From Brevundimonas sp. NIBR11 (lineage in GTDB: Bacteria; Pseudomonadota; Alphaproteobacteria; Caulobacterales; Caulobacteraceae), in assembly GCF_027912535.1 (NCBI RefSeq), contig NZ_CP115465.1:600001-664000 (forward strand): DNA of 64,000 bases, given 5' to 3'. Made by a program: the position numbers and the translations under genes. This document shows, piece by piece, positions 47,802 through 56,465 of the stretch (position 1 is the first letter of the stretch; each line of letters starts with the position of its first letter). The notes under the pieces were generated by a model. It made no database searches and had not been told where the DNA came from. It saw only the letters and a list, made by a program, of their open reading frames with translations.

Positions 47802-48695
47802 ATGACCGACATCTCGAAAGCCGGAACCTTCACCCTGGGCGACCGCACCGTCCGCCGCATGGGCTATGGCGCGATGCAACTTGCCGGACCCGGCGTCTTC
47901 GGTCCGCCGCGCGACCGTCAAGCCGCCGTTGCCGTCCTGCGCGCCGCCGTCGACGCCGGGGTCAACCACATCGACACCAGCGACTTCTACGGCCCCCACG
48001 TCACCAACCAGATCATCCGCGAAGCCCTCCATCCCTATGGCGACGACCTGACGATCGTCACCAAGATCGGCGCCCGCCGCGACGGGACCGGAGCCTGGCT
48101 GCCCGCCATGTCCCCCGCCGAACTGACCAGGGCCGTCCACGACAACCTGCGCAATCTCGGCCTGAAAGCCTTGGACGTCGTCAACCTCCGCATCATGGGT
48201 GCGGCGGACGGCCACGGCCCGGCCGAAGGCTCCATCGCCGAACAGTTGGGAACGGTGGTCGAGCTCCAGGCGCAAGGCCTGATCCGTCACATAGGCCTGT
48301 CGACCGTCACCCCGACCCAGATCGCCGAGGCGCGCGGCATGGCCGAGATCGTCTGCGTCCAGAACCTCTACAATGTCGCCCACCAAGAGGACGACGCCAT
48401 GGTCACGGATCTGGCCGAGGCCGGCATCGCCTACGTCCCCTACTTCCCGCTGGGCGGCTTCACCCCGCTACAGTCCGACGCCCTGTCAGAGGTCGCGGCC
48501 GAACTGGGCGCCACGCCGATGCAGGTCGCCCTGGCCTGGCTGCTCCAGCGGTCGCCCAACCTCCTCCTGATCCCCGGCACCTCGTCGGTCGGGCATCTGC
48601 GCGAAAACCTGGCGGCCGCCGACCTCGCCCTGCCGCCCGAGGCCGTCGCCCGTCTGGACCGGATCGGCGTCCGACGGCCGGATTTCAAACTTTGA
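47802..48695 (+). CDS. Aldo/keto reductase
   Basis: This is a 297-aa NADPH-dependent aldo/keto reductase barrel. The catalytic tetrad region shows D51/Y-type context in HIDTSDFYGPHVTNQIIRE and the lysine in TIVTKIGARRDG. The cofactor end is NLLLIPGTSSVGHLRENLAA. The protein resembles the YajO/PdxI-like general branch. AGGAG precedes the ATG. It is probably controlled by the divergent LysR regulator; the substrate is unknown. Confidence 0.93.
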   Translation: MTDISKAGTFTLGDRTVRRMGYGAMQLAGPGVFGPPRDRQAAVAVLRAAVDAGVNHIDTSDFYGPHVTNQIIREALHPYGDDLTIVTKIGARRDGTGAWLPAMSPAELTRAVHDNLRNLGLKALDVVNLRIMGAADGHGPAEGSIAEQLGTVVELQAQGLIRHIGLSTVTPTQIAEARGMAEIVCVQNLYNVAHQEDDAMVTDLAEAGIAYVPYFPLGGFTPLQSDALSEVAAELGATPMQVALAWLLQRSPNLLLIPGTSSVGHLRENLAAADLALPPEAVARLDRIGVRRPDFKL

Positions 48696-48696
48696 C

Positions 48697-49482
48697 TTGC
48701 GAAGGCGGGGCGACGGCGCTTTGTGTGGGGCCTGCTTCTGGCGTCCGGGTGTCGTTGTCTTGCTTTCCCTCCGATTGAACCGCGGCCTTCAGCCGGACAG
48801 CTATCGCCCCGTCTTCAAGAGCCATCGCCGCCTGCATATCCCCGGCATCCTCGACGCCGCCTCCGCCGCCGCCCTTCACGCCCTGGTCGCCGGACCGAAC
48901 GAATGGACCCGCTCGGTGCATCTGGCGGCGGGCCAGGACGTCGACATTCTGGTCTCCGAACTGGAGGCCCTGACCCCCGAGCAGCGGGCGGAGTTCGAAC
49001 GGTCCCTGGTCGATTCCAGCTCCGAGAGCCTGAAATACGTCTTCGACACCGTGCGGATCTCGTCGGAGCTGGACGGCGGCCGGCCGGTCTCGGCGCCGAT
49101 GCGGTCCCTGCACGACTTCGTCAACGGCCCGGCCTTTCTGGACTTCTTCAGGCGGCTGACCGGAGACGACCGCGTGGCCTTCGCCGACGTCATGGCGACC
49201 CGCTATCTGCCGGGCCATTTCGCCGGCGCGCATGGCGACCACATCCCGGGGCAGCATCGCCTCTATGCCTATGTGCTGAACCTGACGCCGGACTGGCGCG
49301 CCGACTGGGGCGGGGTCCTGATGTTCCAGGACGAGGACGGCCATATCGCCGAGGGCTATACGCCGAAGTTCAACGCACTGAACGTCTTCGCCGTACCCCA
49401 GACCCACGCCGTCTCGATGGTCACCCGCCTGGCCCGCGCGCCCCGCCTGTCGGTGACCGGCTGGATCCACGCACGAGACTGA
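48697..49482 (+). CDS. 2OG-Fe(II) oxygenase family protein
   Basis: This protein of up to 261 aa has a double-stranded beta-helix oxygenase fold. The iron ligands are H and D in FAGAHGDHIPGQ with the distal histidine in PQTHAVSMV; the 2-oxoglutarate-binding arginine is probably in RLSVTGWIHARD. Such enzymes often hydroxylate proteins, including ribosomal proteins, but no substrate is evident. The start is uncertain: TTG 48697 is the ORF limit, and TTG codons at 48760 and 48775 are alternatives, none with a good ribosome binding site. Confidence 0.85.
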   Translation: MRRRGDGALCGACFWRPGVVVLLSLRLNRGLQPDSYRPVFKSHRRLHIPGILDAASAAALHALVAGPNEWTRSVHLAAGQDVDILVSELEALTPEQRAEFERSLVDSSSESLKYVFDTVRISSELDGGRPVSAPMRSLHDFVNGPAFLDFFRRLTGDDRVAFADVMATRYLPGHFAGAHGDHIPGQHRLYAYVLNLTPDWRADWGGVLMFQDEDGHIAEGYTPKFNALNVFAVPQTHAVSMVTRLARAPRLSVTGWIHARD

Positions 49483-49490
49483 GGGGCCGC

Positions 49491-50396
49491 TCAGACCCCC
49501 AGGATCCAGCCTTCTTCGTTCTCGACCTGGGCGATCAGGGCCTCGTCGGCTCCCTTCTTCGGACCGAAGGCGGCGGACAGTTCGCCGCGCTCGTCCATCA
49601 GGGCGAAATGCTCGGCCGTGGCCCGGACCTGGGCCTGGTCCTTGAACTCGCCTTCGGCCACGGTAATGGGCCACATCGACGGCCAGACTTCGGCGATCAG
49701 GACCGACAGGGGCTCGACGTCTACGGCGTCCAGCGCCCGCCAGCCGGTGCCAAGCGGCCAGACGGCGCCCGACGGCCCCAGGCTCTCAAGCAGACGACGC
49801 ACCATCGGGATGCCGACCAGGGTCTGCCCCCCGACCGCGCCCGCACCGTGCATCTGCCAGTTCGACTTGGGCTGCAACTTGCCCCTGCGCACGGCGCTCT
49901 CGGTCGCGCGGTATTCGGGGATGTCGCCCGAGCCCTGCGGCGGCTTGGTCGTGGTCAGCCAGCGCTGCGCCTGCTTGGTCGGCGCGCCCCAAAGCGGCCA
50001 GGCCTCGTCGGTCATCAGCCGGTTCATCTTGGCCGCGACCTGATAGCGGTTGTTGGTGTTGTCGGCCTTGTCGACGATGTTGGACGCGACGAATTTCCAC
50101 ATCGCGGTCCAGGCCGGCGTGCCCGTCAGTTGCAGGCGCGCGGCCGTCCCGACCGGATAGCCCAGCGAGAAGTCGAAGCCGAGGAAGACCTTGTCGCCGC
50201 GCTTCTTGTGATCGGCCAGGATCGACTGAATCAGGGCCTCGCCCTCGGCCCGCGTCGCGACATTGTGGGTCTCGGTGTAGAGGCGGAAGCGCACGTCGCG
50301 CTTGGCCACGCCGATCCACACCGAGTTTTCGCCCAGCTTCTTGCCCTCGGCGGCGGTCCAGTCGGCGATGACATAGGCGTCGAACAGGCGGGCCAC
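49491..50396 (-). CDS. Conserved protein of unknown function
   Basis: This is a 301-aa cytoplasmic protein. The N-terminus AYVIADWTAAEGKKLGENSV and a following GDKVFLGFDFSLGYPVGTAA suggest an RNase H-like or DUF429-like nucleotide-associated fold. I recall relatives in alphaproteobacteria that are sometimes labelled as cobalamin-biosynthesis proteins; I see no support for that here, as no cob genes are nearby. No signal peptide or membrane helix is present. It is convergent with the oxygenase gene, with 8 nt between the stops. Confidence 0.78.
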   Translation of the reverse strand: MARLFDAYVIADWTAAEGKKLGENSVWIGVAKRDVRFRLYTETHNVATRAEGEALIQSILADHKKRGDKVFLGFDFSLGYPVGTAARLQLTGTPAWTAMWKFVASNIVDKADNTNNRYQVAAKMNRLMTDEAWPLWGAPTKQAQRWLTTTKPPQGSGDIPEYRATESAVRRGKLQPKSNWQMHGAGAVGGQTLVGIPMVRRLLESLGPSGAVWPLGTGWRALDAVDVEPLSVLIAEVWPSMWPITVAEGEFKDQAQVRATAEHFALMDERGELSAAFGPKKGADEALIAQVENEEGWILGV

Positions 50397-50472
50397 GGCG
50401 GGCTCCTTCTAAGAGATACGCGAAACAGAGGTGAGGGCTTCTAGCGCCGGGCGGCGCTCGCCGAAAGGGCGA

Positions 50473-50988
50473 TCAGCCTTTCAGCAACGCCTCGAGGTGG
50501 CTCAGCCACCGCCGGCCCAGCCGCATGGCCTCGGGCGGAGAGCCTGCATGGCCCGGCGCCATGGCGTTCCACAGCGCCAGTTCGAACTCCGGATAGCGCG
50601 CATCCGCGAACAGCAGCCGCAGCGTCACCAGTTCCGCATCGGGCGCCATGACATCCAGCGCCTTCCTCTGCTCGCCGCGCCGGACCCGCGCCACCACATG
50701 GCCGTCGACGATGATCTCCCCGCCCTCGACCTCGTCAAAACTGTAGACCAACCCGTGCGCCCCGCGATCCCACAGGACGGCGATCTGGCCGCCTTCGAAA
50801 TCCAGAGCCGCAGCCCGACCCTCGTGCGCCGAAATCGCCTCGGCTTCGGCCACGGCGCCCAGTGACTTCAGCATGGCGCGACGCAGGCGGCGCTCCGGCT
50901 CCATCCACCAGTTCAGCGTCAGGGCGGCGGTGGTCAGGGCGGCGGCGGCCAGCGAAACCAGCAGGATGACGCGCAGCGCCTCGCCCAT
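50473..50988 (-). CDS. Membrane-anchored protein of unknown function
   Basis: This is a 171-aa protein with one N-terminal helix (ILLVSLAAAALTTAALTLNW) and a cytoplasmic or periplasmic domain with WDRGAHGLVYSFDEVEGGEI, VVARVRRGEQRKALD and RLLFADARYPEFELALWNAM. I do not recognise a family. Its ATG lies one base after the stop of xthA (TGAGATG), so the pair should be co-translated. Confidence 0.72.
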   Translation of the reverse strand: MGEALRVILLVSLAAAALTTAALTLNWWMEPERRLRRAMLKSLGAVAEAEAISAHEGRAAALDFEGGQIAVLWDRGAHGLVYSFDEVEGGEIIVDGHVVARVRRGEQRKALDVMAPDAELVTLRLLFADARYPEFELALWNAMAPGHAGSPPEAMRLGRRWLSHLEALLKG

Positions 50989-50989
50989 C

Positions 50990-51784
50990 TCAGTCGGCCA
51001 GCTCGATCACGACCGGCACGTGGTCGGAGGGCTTCTCCATATCGCGCGCGTCACGATGGGTCTCGACGCTGACGAACCGGTCGGCCGCCTGGGGCGACAG
51101 CAGGTGGAAGTCGATGCGGATGCCGTGGTCCCTTTGCCAGGCGCCGGCCTGATAGTCCCAGAAGGTATAGGTCCCCGGAGGCTGTTTGCCGAGTTCGCCC
51201 GCCTCGTACAGGCCCAGCCCTTTCAGCGCCCGGAAGGCGGCGCGGCTTTCGGGCTGGAACAGGGCGTCGTTGACCCAGGCGGATGGGTTCTTCGCGTCCT
51301 CGGGCAGGGGAATGACGTTGTAGTCGCCGCACAGGGTGAAGGCTTCTTCCAGCGCGAGCAGCGAGCGGGCATGGGCGTTCAGCCGCGCCATCCAGCGCAT
51401 CTTGTAGTCGAACTTCTCGGTCCCGATCGGATTGCCGTTGGGCAGGTAGAGGCCGCCGACGCGGACCGGTCGGGGCCCTTCGATCACCGCCTCGATATAC
51501 CGGGCCTGATCCTCGGCGCCTTCGGTCAGCAGGTCCTCGCCCGGCAGGCCGCGCCGCACGTCGGAGACCGGATATTTCGAAAGCAGGGCCACGCCGTTGT
51601 ACGACTTCTGCCCATGGACCTCGACATTGTAGCCGAGGCTCTCGAACGGCTCCCTCGGGAACTTCTCGTCGACCGTCTTGATCTCCTGGAAACAGACGAC
51701 GTCGGGCTGAGCCGCCCCCAGCCATGCGAGCACGGTCTCCAGGCGGGCGTTGACGGAGTTGACGTTCCAGGTGGCGATGCGCAT
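50990..51784 (-). CDS. xthA: Exodeoxyribonuclease III
   Basis: This is a 264-aa AP endonuclease and 3'-5' exonuclease of the EEP fold used in base-excision repair. Motifs are MRIATWNVNSVNARLETVLA, the metal-binding VCFQEIKTVDEKFP, GGLYLPNGNPIGTEKFDYKM, FTLCGDYNVIPLPEDAKNPS and the catalytic end SDHVPVVIELAD. Length and order match XthA. A small membrane-protein gene follows immediately. Confidence 0.97.
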   Translation of the reverse strand: MRIATWNVNSVNARLETVLAWLGAAQPDVVCFQEIKTVDEKFPREPFESLGYNVEVHGQKSYNGVALLSKYPVSDVRRGLPGEDLLTEGAEDQARYIEAVIEGPRPVRVGGLYLPNGNPIGTEKFDYKMRWMARLNAHARSLLALEEAFTLCGDYNVIPLPEDAKNPSAWVNDALFQPESRAAFRALKGLGLYEAGELGKQPPGTYTFWDYQAGAWQRDHGIRIDFHLLSPQAADRFVSVETHRDARDMEKPSDHVPVVIELAD

Positions 51785-51831
51785 CGCGCGGACGCTAAGC
51801 GGCGTCGGTCACCTCGGCAAGACGGTGCGGA

Positions 51832-52737
51832 CTACTGAGGCGCAGCCGCCACCGTCGTCAGCCGGCACCCGCCGCCGATGCGCTGCGCCTGTTCGCAGGG
51901 ATAGATGTTCAGCGGCTCGAAGCGGGGGGAGAACAGGACGACGAACCCGTTGCCCGCGCCGCATTTGGCCTCATAGACCCGGTTGCCGCCGGTGGAGCCC
52001 ATGTAGCGGCTCGCCGCCACGTCGCAGGCCGAGGCCGCACTGCCCGCCAGCCGCGCCTTGAGAGTCGCGGCGGCCTCCTCAGGCGTCGAGAATCGGCAGG
52101 TCGAGTTCTGGCTGGCGACGATGGCGCATTCGGTGGTGGACCAGCCCGTCGCGGTCTTCTCGATGCGGTAGCCGTCCAGGCCGTCGCAGCCGACCTCGTA
52201 CATCAGGGTGTTCTCGGCGGTCCGGCCGATCGCGGCGCCTTCGTCGACCGTGCAGGTGATGCCGGCCTCGGCGGCATAGGCGGACACGGCCCGGGCGACA
52301 TCCCTGTTCTGGGGGATGACGCATTGGACGCCGACATCGGCGTTGGGATCGGCGGCGCGGTTCGCCTCGGCCTGCCCGGCCAGAAGGATGCAGTCGCGCA
52401 CCTCGGGCGGCACGGAGTTTACGAAGATGTAGCCGGGGCCGGCAGCGCAGGCGACCTCATAGGTGATGCGCTGTCGGTCGGTGGTTTGGCCGATGACATT
52501 GGCCTCGGTCACGCGACAGGGATTTCCGGCGGCGGTCGCGATCCGCTGCGCCACGGCGATGGCGCCGGGGCCGGACATCGCCAGCGGCGGGGCCCGGTTG
52601 GGCGTTTCGGGCGCGACGGGCGCCGCCCCTGGGTCCTGCGGCATAGGGCTGCCCGCGTCCTGGGCGAAAGCCGGGAACGCCGTTGTGGCGAGGCCGATGA
52701 CGGCGGCGAGGGCGGCGATGAAGGAGGGTTTCAACAC
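51832..52737 (-). CDS. Exported protein with three four-cysteine repeats (paralogue 2)
   Basis: This is a 301-aa exported protein with a signal peptide (AALAAVIGLATTAFPAFAQ). The mature part has three repeats of about 75 aa. Each begins C-x-V and runs through G-x-T and YE-x-x-C with a glycine-rich turn, then has two more cysteines: CRVTEANVIGQT, then TYEVACAAGPGY; CTVDEGAAIGRT, then MYEVGCDGLDGY; CDVAASRYMGST, then YEAKCGAGNGF. The repeats together hold 12 cysteines, so disulfide-bonded periplasmic modules are likely. Function unknown. It follows a paralogue across an intrinsic terminator. Confidence 0.8.
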   Translation of the reverse strand: MLKPSFIAALAAVIGLATTAFPAFAQDAGSPMPQDPGAAPVAPETPNRAPPLAMSGPGAIAVAQRIATAAGNPCRVTEANVIGQTTDRQRITYEVACAAGPGYIFVNSVPPEVRDCILLAGQAEANRAADPNADVGVQCVIPQNRDVARAVSAYAAEAGITCTVDEGAAIGRTAENTLMYEVGCDGLDGYRIEKTATGWSTTECAIVASQNSTCRFSTPEEAAATLKARLAGSAASACDVAASRYMGSTGGNRVYEAKCGAGNGFVVLFSPRFEPLNIYPCEQAQRIGGGCRLTTVAAAPQ

Positions 52738-52759
52738 GGCTGCAAGTCCTGATGGCAGG

Positions 52760-52793
52760 AAAAAAGACCGGCGAGCCGAAAGCCCGCCGGTCT
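52760..52793 (-). terminator. Intrinsic terminator between the two cysteine-repeat genes
   Basis: On the minus strand AGACCGGCGGG and CGCCGGTCT form a strong hairpin followed by TTTTTT. It ends the transcript of the gene at 52804-53790, so the two paralogues probably have separate promoters or partial read-through. Confidence 0.92.
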
Positions 52794-52803
52794 GACGTTC
52801 AGC

Positions 52804-53790
52804 TTACTGCTGCGCCGCCGGAGCGGGCTCGACGGCCGGGGCGTCCGGCACGATGGTCAGGCGGCAGCCCCCGCCGATGCGCTGAGCGGTCTCGCAGGGA
52901 TAGACCTGCTGTACGGCGTACTGCGGGTTGAAGCGCACGATGACGCCGTTGCCCTCGCCGCACTTGGCTTCCCAGAAGGCGCCGTTGGCGTTTGAGCCCA
53001 TGTAGCGGCCCTCGGTCACGTCGCACGCGGCGGCTTCGGAGCCGACCAGACGGCTTTTGAAGGTGGCGACCTGTTCGGCGACCGTCGAGAAGCGGCAGGT
53101 GGCGCTTTCGGTGGTGACGATGGCGCATTCGGTGGCCTTCCAACCGGTTGGCAGCTTTTCGATCCAGTAGCCGTCCAGGCCGTTGCAGCCGACTTCATAG
53201 ATCAGGTTGCCCGCGCCCGACTTGCCGATCGAGGCGGCCTGGTCGACCGCGCAGGGCACCCCGGCCTCGGTCGCATAGGCCGAGATGACGCGGACGACGT
53301 CGGTGTTCTGGGGGATGACGCACTGGGTGCCGACGTCGGCGGCGGGATCGCGGGCGCGATCAACCTCGGCCTGACCGGCCAGGAGGACGCAGTCCACGGC
53401 CATCGGCGGGGTCGTGCTGATCAGGATATAGCCCGGGCCGGTGGCGCAGGCGGCTTCATACGACTTGGCGCCTTCGGCGGTCTGGCCGAGGAAGTTCGCC
53501 TGGCTGACCTGGCACGCGACGGAGGCCGAGGTCGCTATGGCCTGGGCCGCCTGGATGTTTTCTTCGGGGGTCGGCTCGGCCGGGCGGCTGTTGCGGTTGG
53601 GACGCTGGACGCGGCCGGTGCGTCCGCCGATTTCCGGTTGGACCTGGCGGTCCCGAAGACCGTCGCGGGTCGCGTCACTCGCGTCCTGCTGCTGGTTTTG
53701 TTGCTGATCCTGGGCATGGGCCGGCGCGACCACGGCGGTCGAAAGGGCGAACACCGCGCCGAGGGCGGCGATCAGGGGCGATTTGAACAC
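52804..53790 (-). CDS. Exported protein with three four-cysteine repeats (paralogue 1)
   Basis: This is a 328-aa exported paralogue of the gene at 51832. A signal peptide (ALGAVFALSTAVVAPAHAQ) is followed by a glutamine- and arginine-rich linker (about 27-75). Three repeats with four cysteines each follow (CQVSQANFLGQT; CAVDQAASIGKS; CDVTEGRYMGSN), matching the paralogue position by position. The C-terminal PCETAQRIGGGCRLTIVPD is nearly identical to its partner. The family is unknown to me. A strong terminator follows. Confidence 0.8.
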   Translation of the reverse strand: MFKSPLIAALGAVFALSTAVVAPAHAQDQQQNQQQDASDATRDGLRDRQVQPEIGGRTGRVQRPNRNSRPAEPTPEENIQAAQAIATSASVACQVSQANFLGQTAEGAKSYEAACATGPGYILISTTPPMAVDCVLLAGQAEVDRARDPAADVGTQCVIPQNTDVVRVISAYATEAGVPCAVDQAASIGKSGAGNLIYEVGCNGLDGYWIEKLPTGWKATECAIVTTESATCRFSTVAEQVATFKSRLVGSEAAACDVTEGRYMGSNANGAFWEAKCGEGNGVIVRFNPQYAVQQVYPCETAQRIGGGCRLTIVPDAPAVEPAPAAQQ

Positions 53791-53816
53791 GACTGGTCTC
53801 CTGGACCGCTATTGCG

Positions 53817-55022
53817 ATGCCAGAGCCTTGGCGAGGTGTCGGTGCGAGGTCAAGGCCGTCGCGTGGCGGAAGCTGGACGCGCGACGTGTTCGCGGCCTAT
53901 GGTGGCGCGTTGCATTTGGAGACGGACTTGGCGGACGGCGTCATCACCTTGGAGGGCGAGATCGAGCCCGGCGCCGACACCCTGCGCGGCCTGACCTATC
54001 CGCTCGGCGCGCCTCCGGCCCCCGGTGAGGCCATCCAGGCGGCGCCCGGCGTCCTGTGGCTGCGCCTGCCCCTGCCGATGCAGCTCAATCACATCAACGT
54101 CTATGCGATCGAGGACGGCGACGGCTGGGCCGTGATCGACACGGGCATTCGCACGCCCGACTGCATCGAGGCCTGGGAGACGGCGCTGGCGGGTCCGCTC
54201 GGCGGGAAGCGGATCACCCGGGTGATCTGCACCCATATGCACCCCGACCACATCGGCTTGGCCGGCTGGCTGTGCGAGCGGTTCGACGCGCCGTTGCTGA
54301 TGACCCAGCTGGAATACATCACCGGCCGGATGCTGGTCGCCGACACCGGCCCGGCCCCTGAAAGCGGCGCGGTCTTCTGGAAGGCGTCCGGCTGGACCGA
54401 AGCCCAGGTGGAAAACTACCGCGCGAGCTACGGCCGCTTCACCAAGGGCGTCTGGCCCATGCCCATGAGCTATCAGCGCGTGCGGGAGGGCGATGTCCTC
54501 TCCATCGGCGGCGAGGACTGGACCATTGTCGTCGGCAACGGCCACAGCCCCGAGCACGCCTGCCTGTGGAGGAAATCGGACGGCGTCTTCCTCTCGGGCG
54601 ACCAGATCCTGCCGCGCATCTCGTCCAACATCTCCGTCTGGCCGACCGAGCCCCTGGCCGATCCGCTCGACGACTGGATGCGGTCGCTCGACAAGCTCGG
54701 CGACCTTCTTCCGGCCGACCTGCTGGTCCTGCCCGGCCACGGCGAGCCGTTCACCGGCGTCCTGCCGCGCATCGAAGCCCTGAAGCGCGGTCACGCCGTC
54801 TCGCTCAAACGCCTCGAACGGACCCTGCGCGAGCCCAGGCGCGCCGTCGACATCTTCGCGTCCCTGTTCGCCCGCCCCGTGAGCGACGGCATCCTGGGCA
54901 TGGCCACGGGCGAGGCGATCGCCCACCTCAACTATCTGGCCGGTCAGGGCCGCGTGCGCCGCGAACGCGACGCCGACGGCGTGGACTGGTGGACCCTCAA
55001 CGAACCGGAGCCCGCCGCATGA
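53817..55022 (+). CDS. MBL-fold metallo-hydrolase
   Basis: This metallo-beta-lactamase-fold hydrolase is up to 401 aa. The metal motif is THMHPDHIGLAGWLCERF, with further ligands in GNGHSPEHACLW, LSGDQILPRISSN and PGHGEPFTG. A C-terminal winged-helix-like tail (MATGEAIAHLNYLAGQGRV) is typical of the LACTB2-like group. The start is uncertain: ATG 53817 is the ORF limit, GTG 53886 and TTG 53928 (with GGAG 6 nt upstream) are alternatives, and homology begins near LRGLTYPLGAPP. Its stop overlaps the enoyl-CoA hydratase ATG by 4 nt. Confidence 0.9.
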   Translation: MPEPWRGVGARSRPSRGGSWTRDVFAAYGGALHLETDLADGVITLEGEIEPGADTLRGLTYPLGAPPAPGEAIQAAPGVLWLRLPLPMQLNHINVYAIEDGDGWAVIDTGIRTPDCIEAWETALAGPLGGKRITRVICTHMHPDHIGLAGWLCERFDAPLLMTQLEYITGRMLVADTGPAPESGAVFWKASGWTEAQVENYRASYGRFTKGVWPMPMSYQRVREGDVLSIGGEDWTIVVGNGHSPEHACLWRKSDGVFLSGDQILPRISSNISVWPTEPLADPLDDWMRSLDKLGDLLPADLLVLPGHGEPFTGVLPRIEALKRGHAVSLKRLERTLREPRRAVDIFASLFARPVSDGILGMATGEAIAHLNYLAGQGRVRRERDADGVDWWTLNEPEPAA

Positions 55023-55789
55023 GCGACCCCATCCGCACCGACCTCGCCGACGGCGTCCTGACGGTCACCTTCGCCCGCGCGGACAAGAAGAACGCCATCA
55101 CCCAGGCCATGTATGCCCTGCTGGCCGAGGCGACGAACCGCGCCCGCACCGACGACGCCGTCCGCGTCCTGCTGTTCAAGGCCGAGGGCGATAGCTTCTC
55201 GGCCGGCAACGATATCGCCGACTTCATCTCCATCGCCCAGTCCGGCGGCGGCCAGGTCACCGACGCCCCGGTCTTCCAGTTCCTCAAATCCCTCGCCGAG
55301 ATGGACAAGCCGGTGGTCGCCGCCGTGCGCGGCCGCGCCGTCGGCATCGGCCTGACCCTTCTGCTTCATTGTGACATGGTCGTCGTGGCCGAGGACGCCC
55401 TGCTGTCGGCGCCCTTCATCAACCTCGCCCTCGCGCCCGAGGCCGCGTCATCCCTGCTGCTGCCCATGACCATCGGCCACCAGCGCGCCTTTGAGATCTT
55501 CGCCCTCGGCGAGCCCATCGACGGCAGGACCGCGCTGGCCTGGGGCCTCGCCAGCCGCGCCGTGCCTGCCGCCGAGGTCGATGCCGCCGCCGACGGCCTG
55601 GCCGCCAAGCTCGCCGCCCGCGCCCCCAACTCACTGAAGAAGACCAAGCGTCTGATGCGCGACGCCGAACAGCTCTGGACCCTGATGCAGCGAGAGGGCC
55701 AGGCCTTCGGCTCCCAGATGACCAGCCCCGAGGCCATGGAAGCCTTCATGGCCTTCACACAAAAGCGGGCCCCGAACTTCGCGCCGTAA
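55019..55789 (+). CDS. Enoyl-CoA hydratase/isomerase family protein
   Basis: This is a 256-aa crotonase-fold enzyme acting on acyl-CoA thioesters. The fold signatures are LTVTFARADKKNAITQAMY, the first oxyanion block FSAGNDIADF, the second AAVRGRAVGIGLTLLLHCDM, and LSAPFINLALAPEAASSLLL. The second block lacks the usual catalytic glutamate pair in an obvious form, so isomerase or other activity is possible. It is coupled to the MBL hydrolase by a 4-nt overlap. Confidence 0.92.
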   Translation: MSDPIRTDLADGVLTVTFARADKKNAITQAMYALLAEATNRARTDDAVRVLLFKAEGDSFSAGNDIADFISIAQSGGGQVTDAPVFQFLKSLAEMDKPVVAAVRGRAVGIGLTLLLHCDMVVVAEDALLSAPFINLALAPEAASSLLLPMTIGHQRAFEIFALGEPIDGRTALAWGLASRAVPAAEVDAAADGLAAKLAARAPNSLKKTKRLMRDAEQLWTLMQREGQAFGSQMTSPEAMEAFMAFTQKRAPNFAP

Positions 55790-55835
55790 AGCTGTGCCTT
55801 GATCCGGCCCCGCATTGGCCCTATCGGCCCGCGCC

Positions 55836-56324
55836 ATGAGCGCCGAGCCCATCCCGTCCACCTTCCGGATCCTTCCGGAGACCGACGCCGACCGTGAAGA
55901 GGTCGACGCCTTGGTCATGGCCGCCTTCGGCCCGGGCCGGTTTGCCAAGACCGCCGAGCGCATTCGCGAGACCGCCCGCATGACCGCCGCCTTCGTCGCG
56001 CGCGAGGATGGCCGGATGATCGGCTCGGTGCGGCTATGGGCGATCACGATTGACGGCCTCGACGCCCTCTTCCTCGGCCCCATCACGGTGGCGAAGGACG
56101 TCCGCAGCGGCGGCCTCGGCGCCGATCTGGTCGGTGCCTGCATCGGAGAGGCCCAGAACCGGGGCGTCGCGGGCATCCTCCTCGTCGGTGACCCGCCCTA
56201 TTTCCAGCGTTTCGGATTCCAGCCCGCCCCGGACGTGACCCTGCCGGGTCCGGCCGACCCGCGCCGTGTCCTGTGGCTGCCGATCGCCAGCTCGGCGCCG
56301 TCGGGGCTGACTGTGGCGGCCTGA
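55836..56324 (+). CDS. GNAT-family N-acetyltransferase
   Basis: This is a 162-aa acetyl-CoA-dependent acyltransferase. The fold order is visible: RILPETDADREEVDALVMAA, GSVRLWAITIDGLDALFLGP, the acetyl-CoA-binding VAKDVRSGGLGADLVGACIG, and the last block VGDPPYFQRFGFQPAPDVTL. This pattern is close to the YhbS-like group. The substrate is unknown. The ATG at 55836 is the first good start. A large inverted repeat follows the stop. Confidence 0.9.
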   Translation: MSAEPIPSTFRILPETDADREEVDALVMAAFGPGRFAKTAERIRETARMTAAFVAREDGRMIGSVRLWAITIDGLDALFLGPITVAKDVRSGGLGADLVGACIGEAQNRGVAGILLVGDPPYFQRFGFQPAPDVTLPGPADPRRVLWLPIASSAPSGLTVAA

Positions 56325-56333
56325 GCTCCACAT

Positions 56334-56457
56334 CCGTGCACCCCAGCGATGGCTGGGGTTTAGATCACGGGGCCAGACGGTTCGGACGACCCACCGGGAC
56401 CGCATCGTCGCCGTCGGAGTTTTCCATCTGGACCCCAGCCTTCGCTGGGGTGCACGG
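56334..56457. repeat. Large inverted repeat with two nested hairpins
   Basis: Outer arms CCGTGCACCCCAGCGA (56334-56349) and TCGCTGGGGTGCACGG (56442-56457) are 16-bp perfect complements. Inside each arm is a hairpin: CCCCAGC-GATG-GCTGGGG on the left and ACCCCAGC-CTTC-GCTGGGGT on the right. It fits a paired REP-like (BIME) unit between the acetyltransferase and DUF1285 genes. Confidence 0.85.
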
Positions 56458-56465
56458 TGAAGAGT

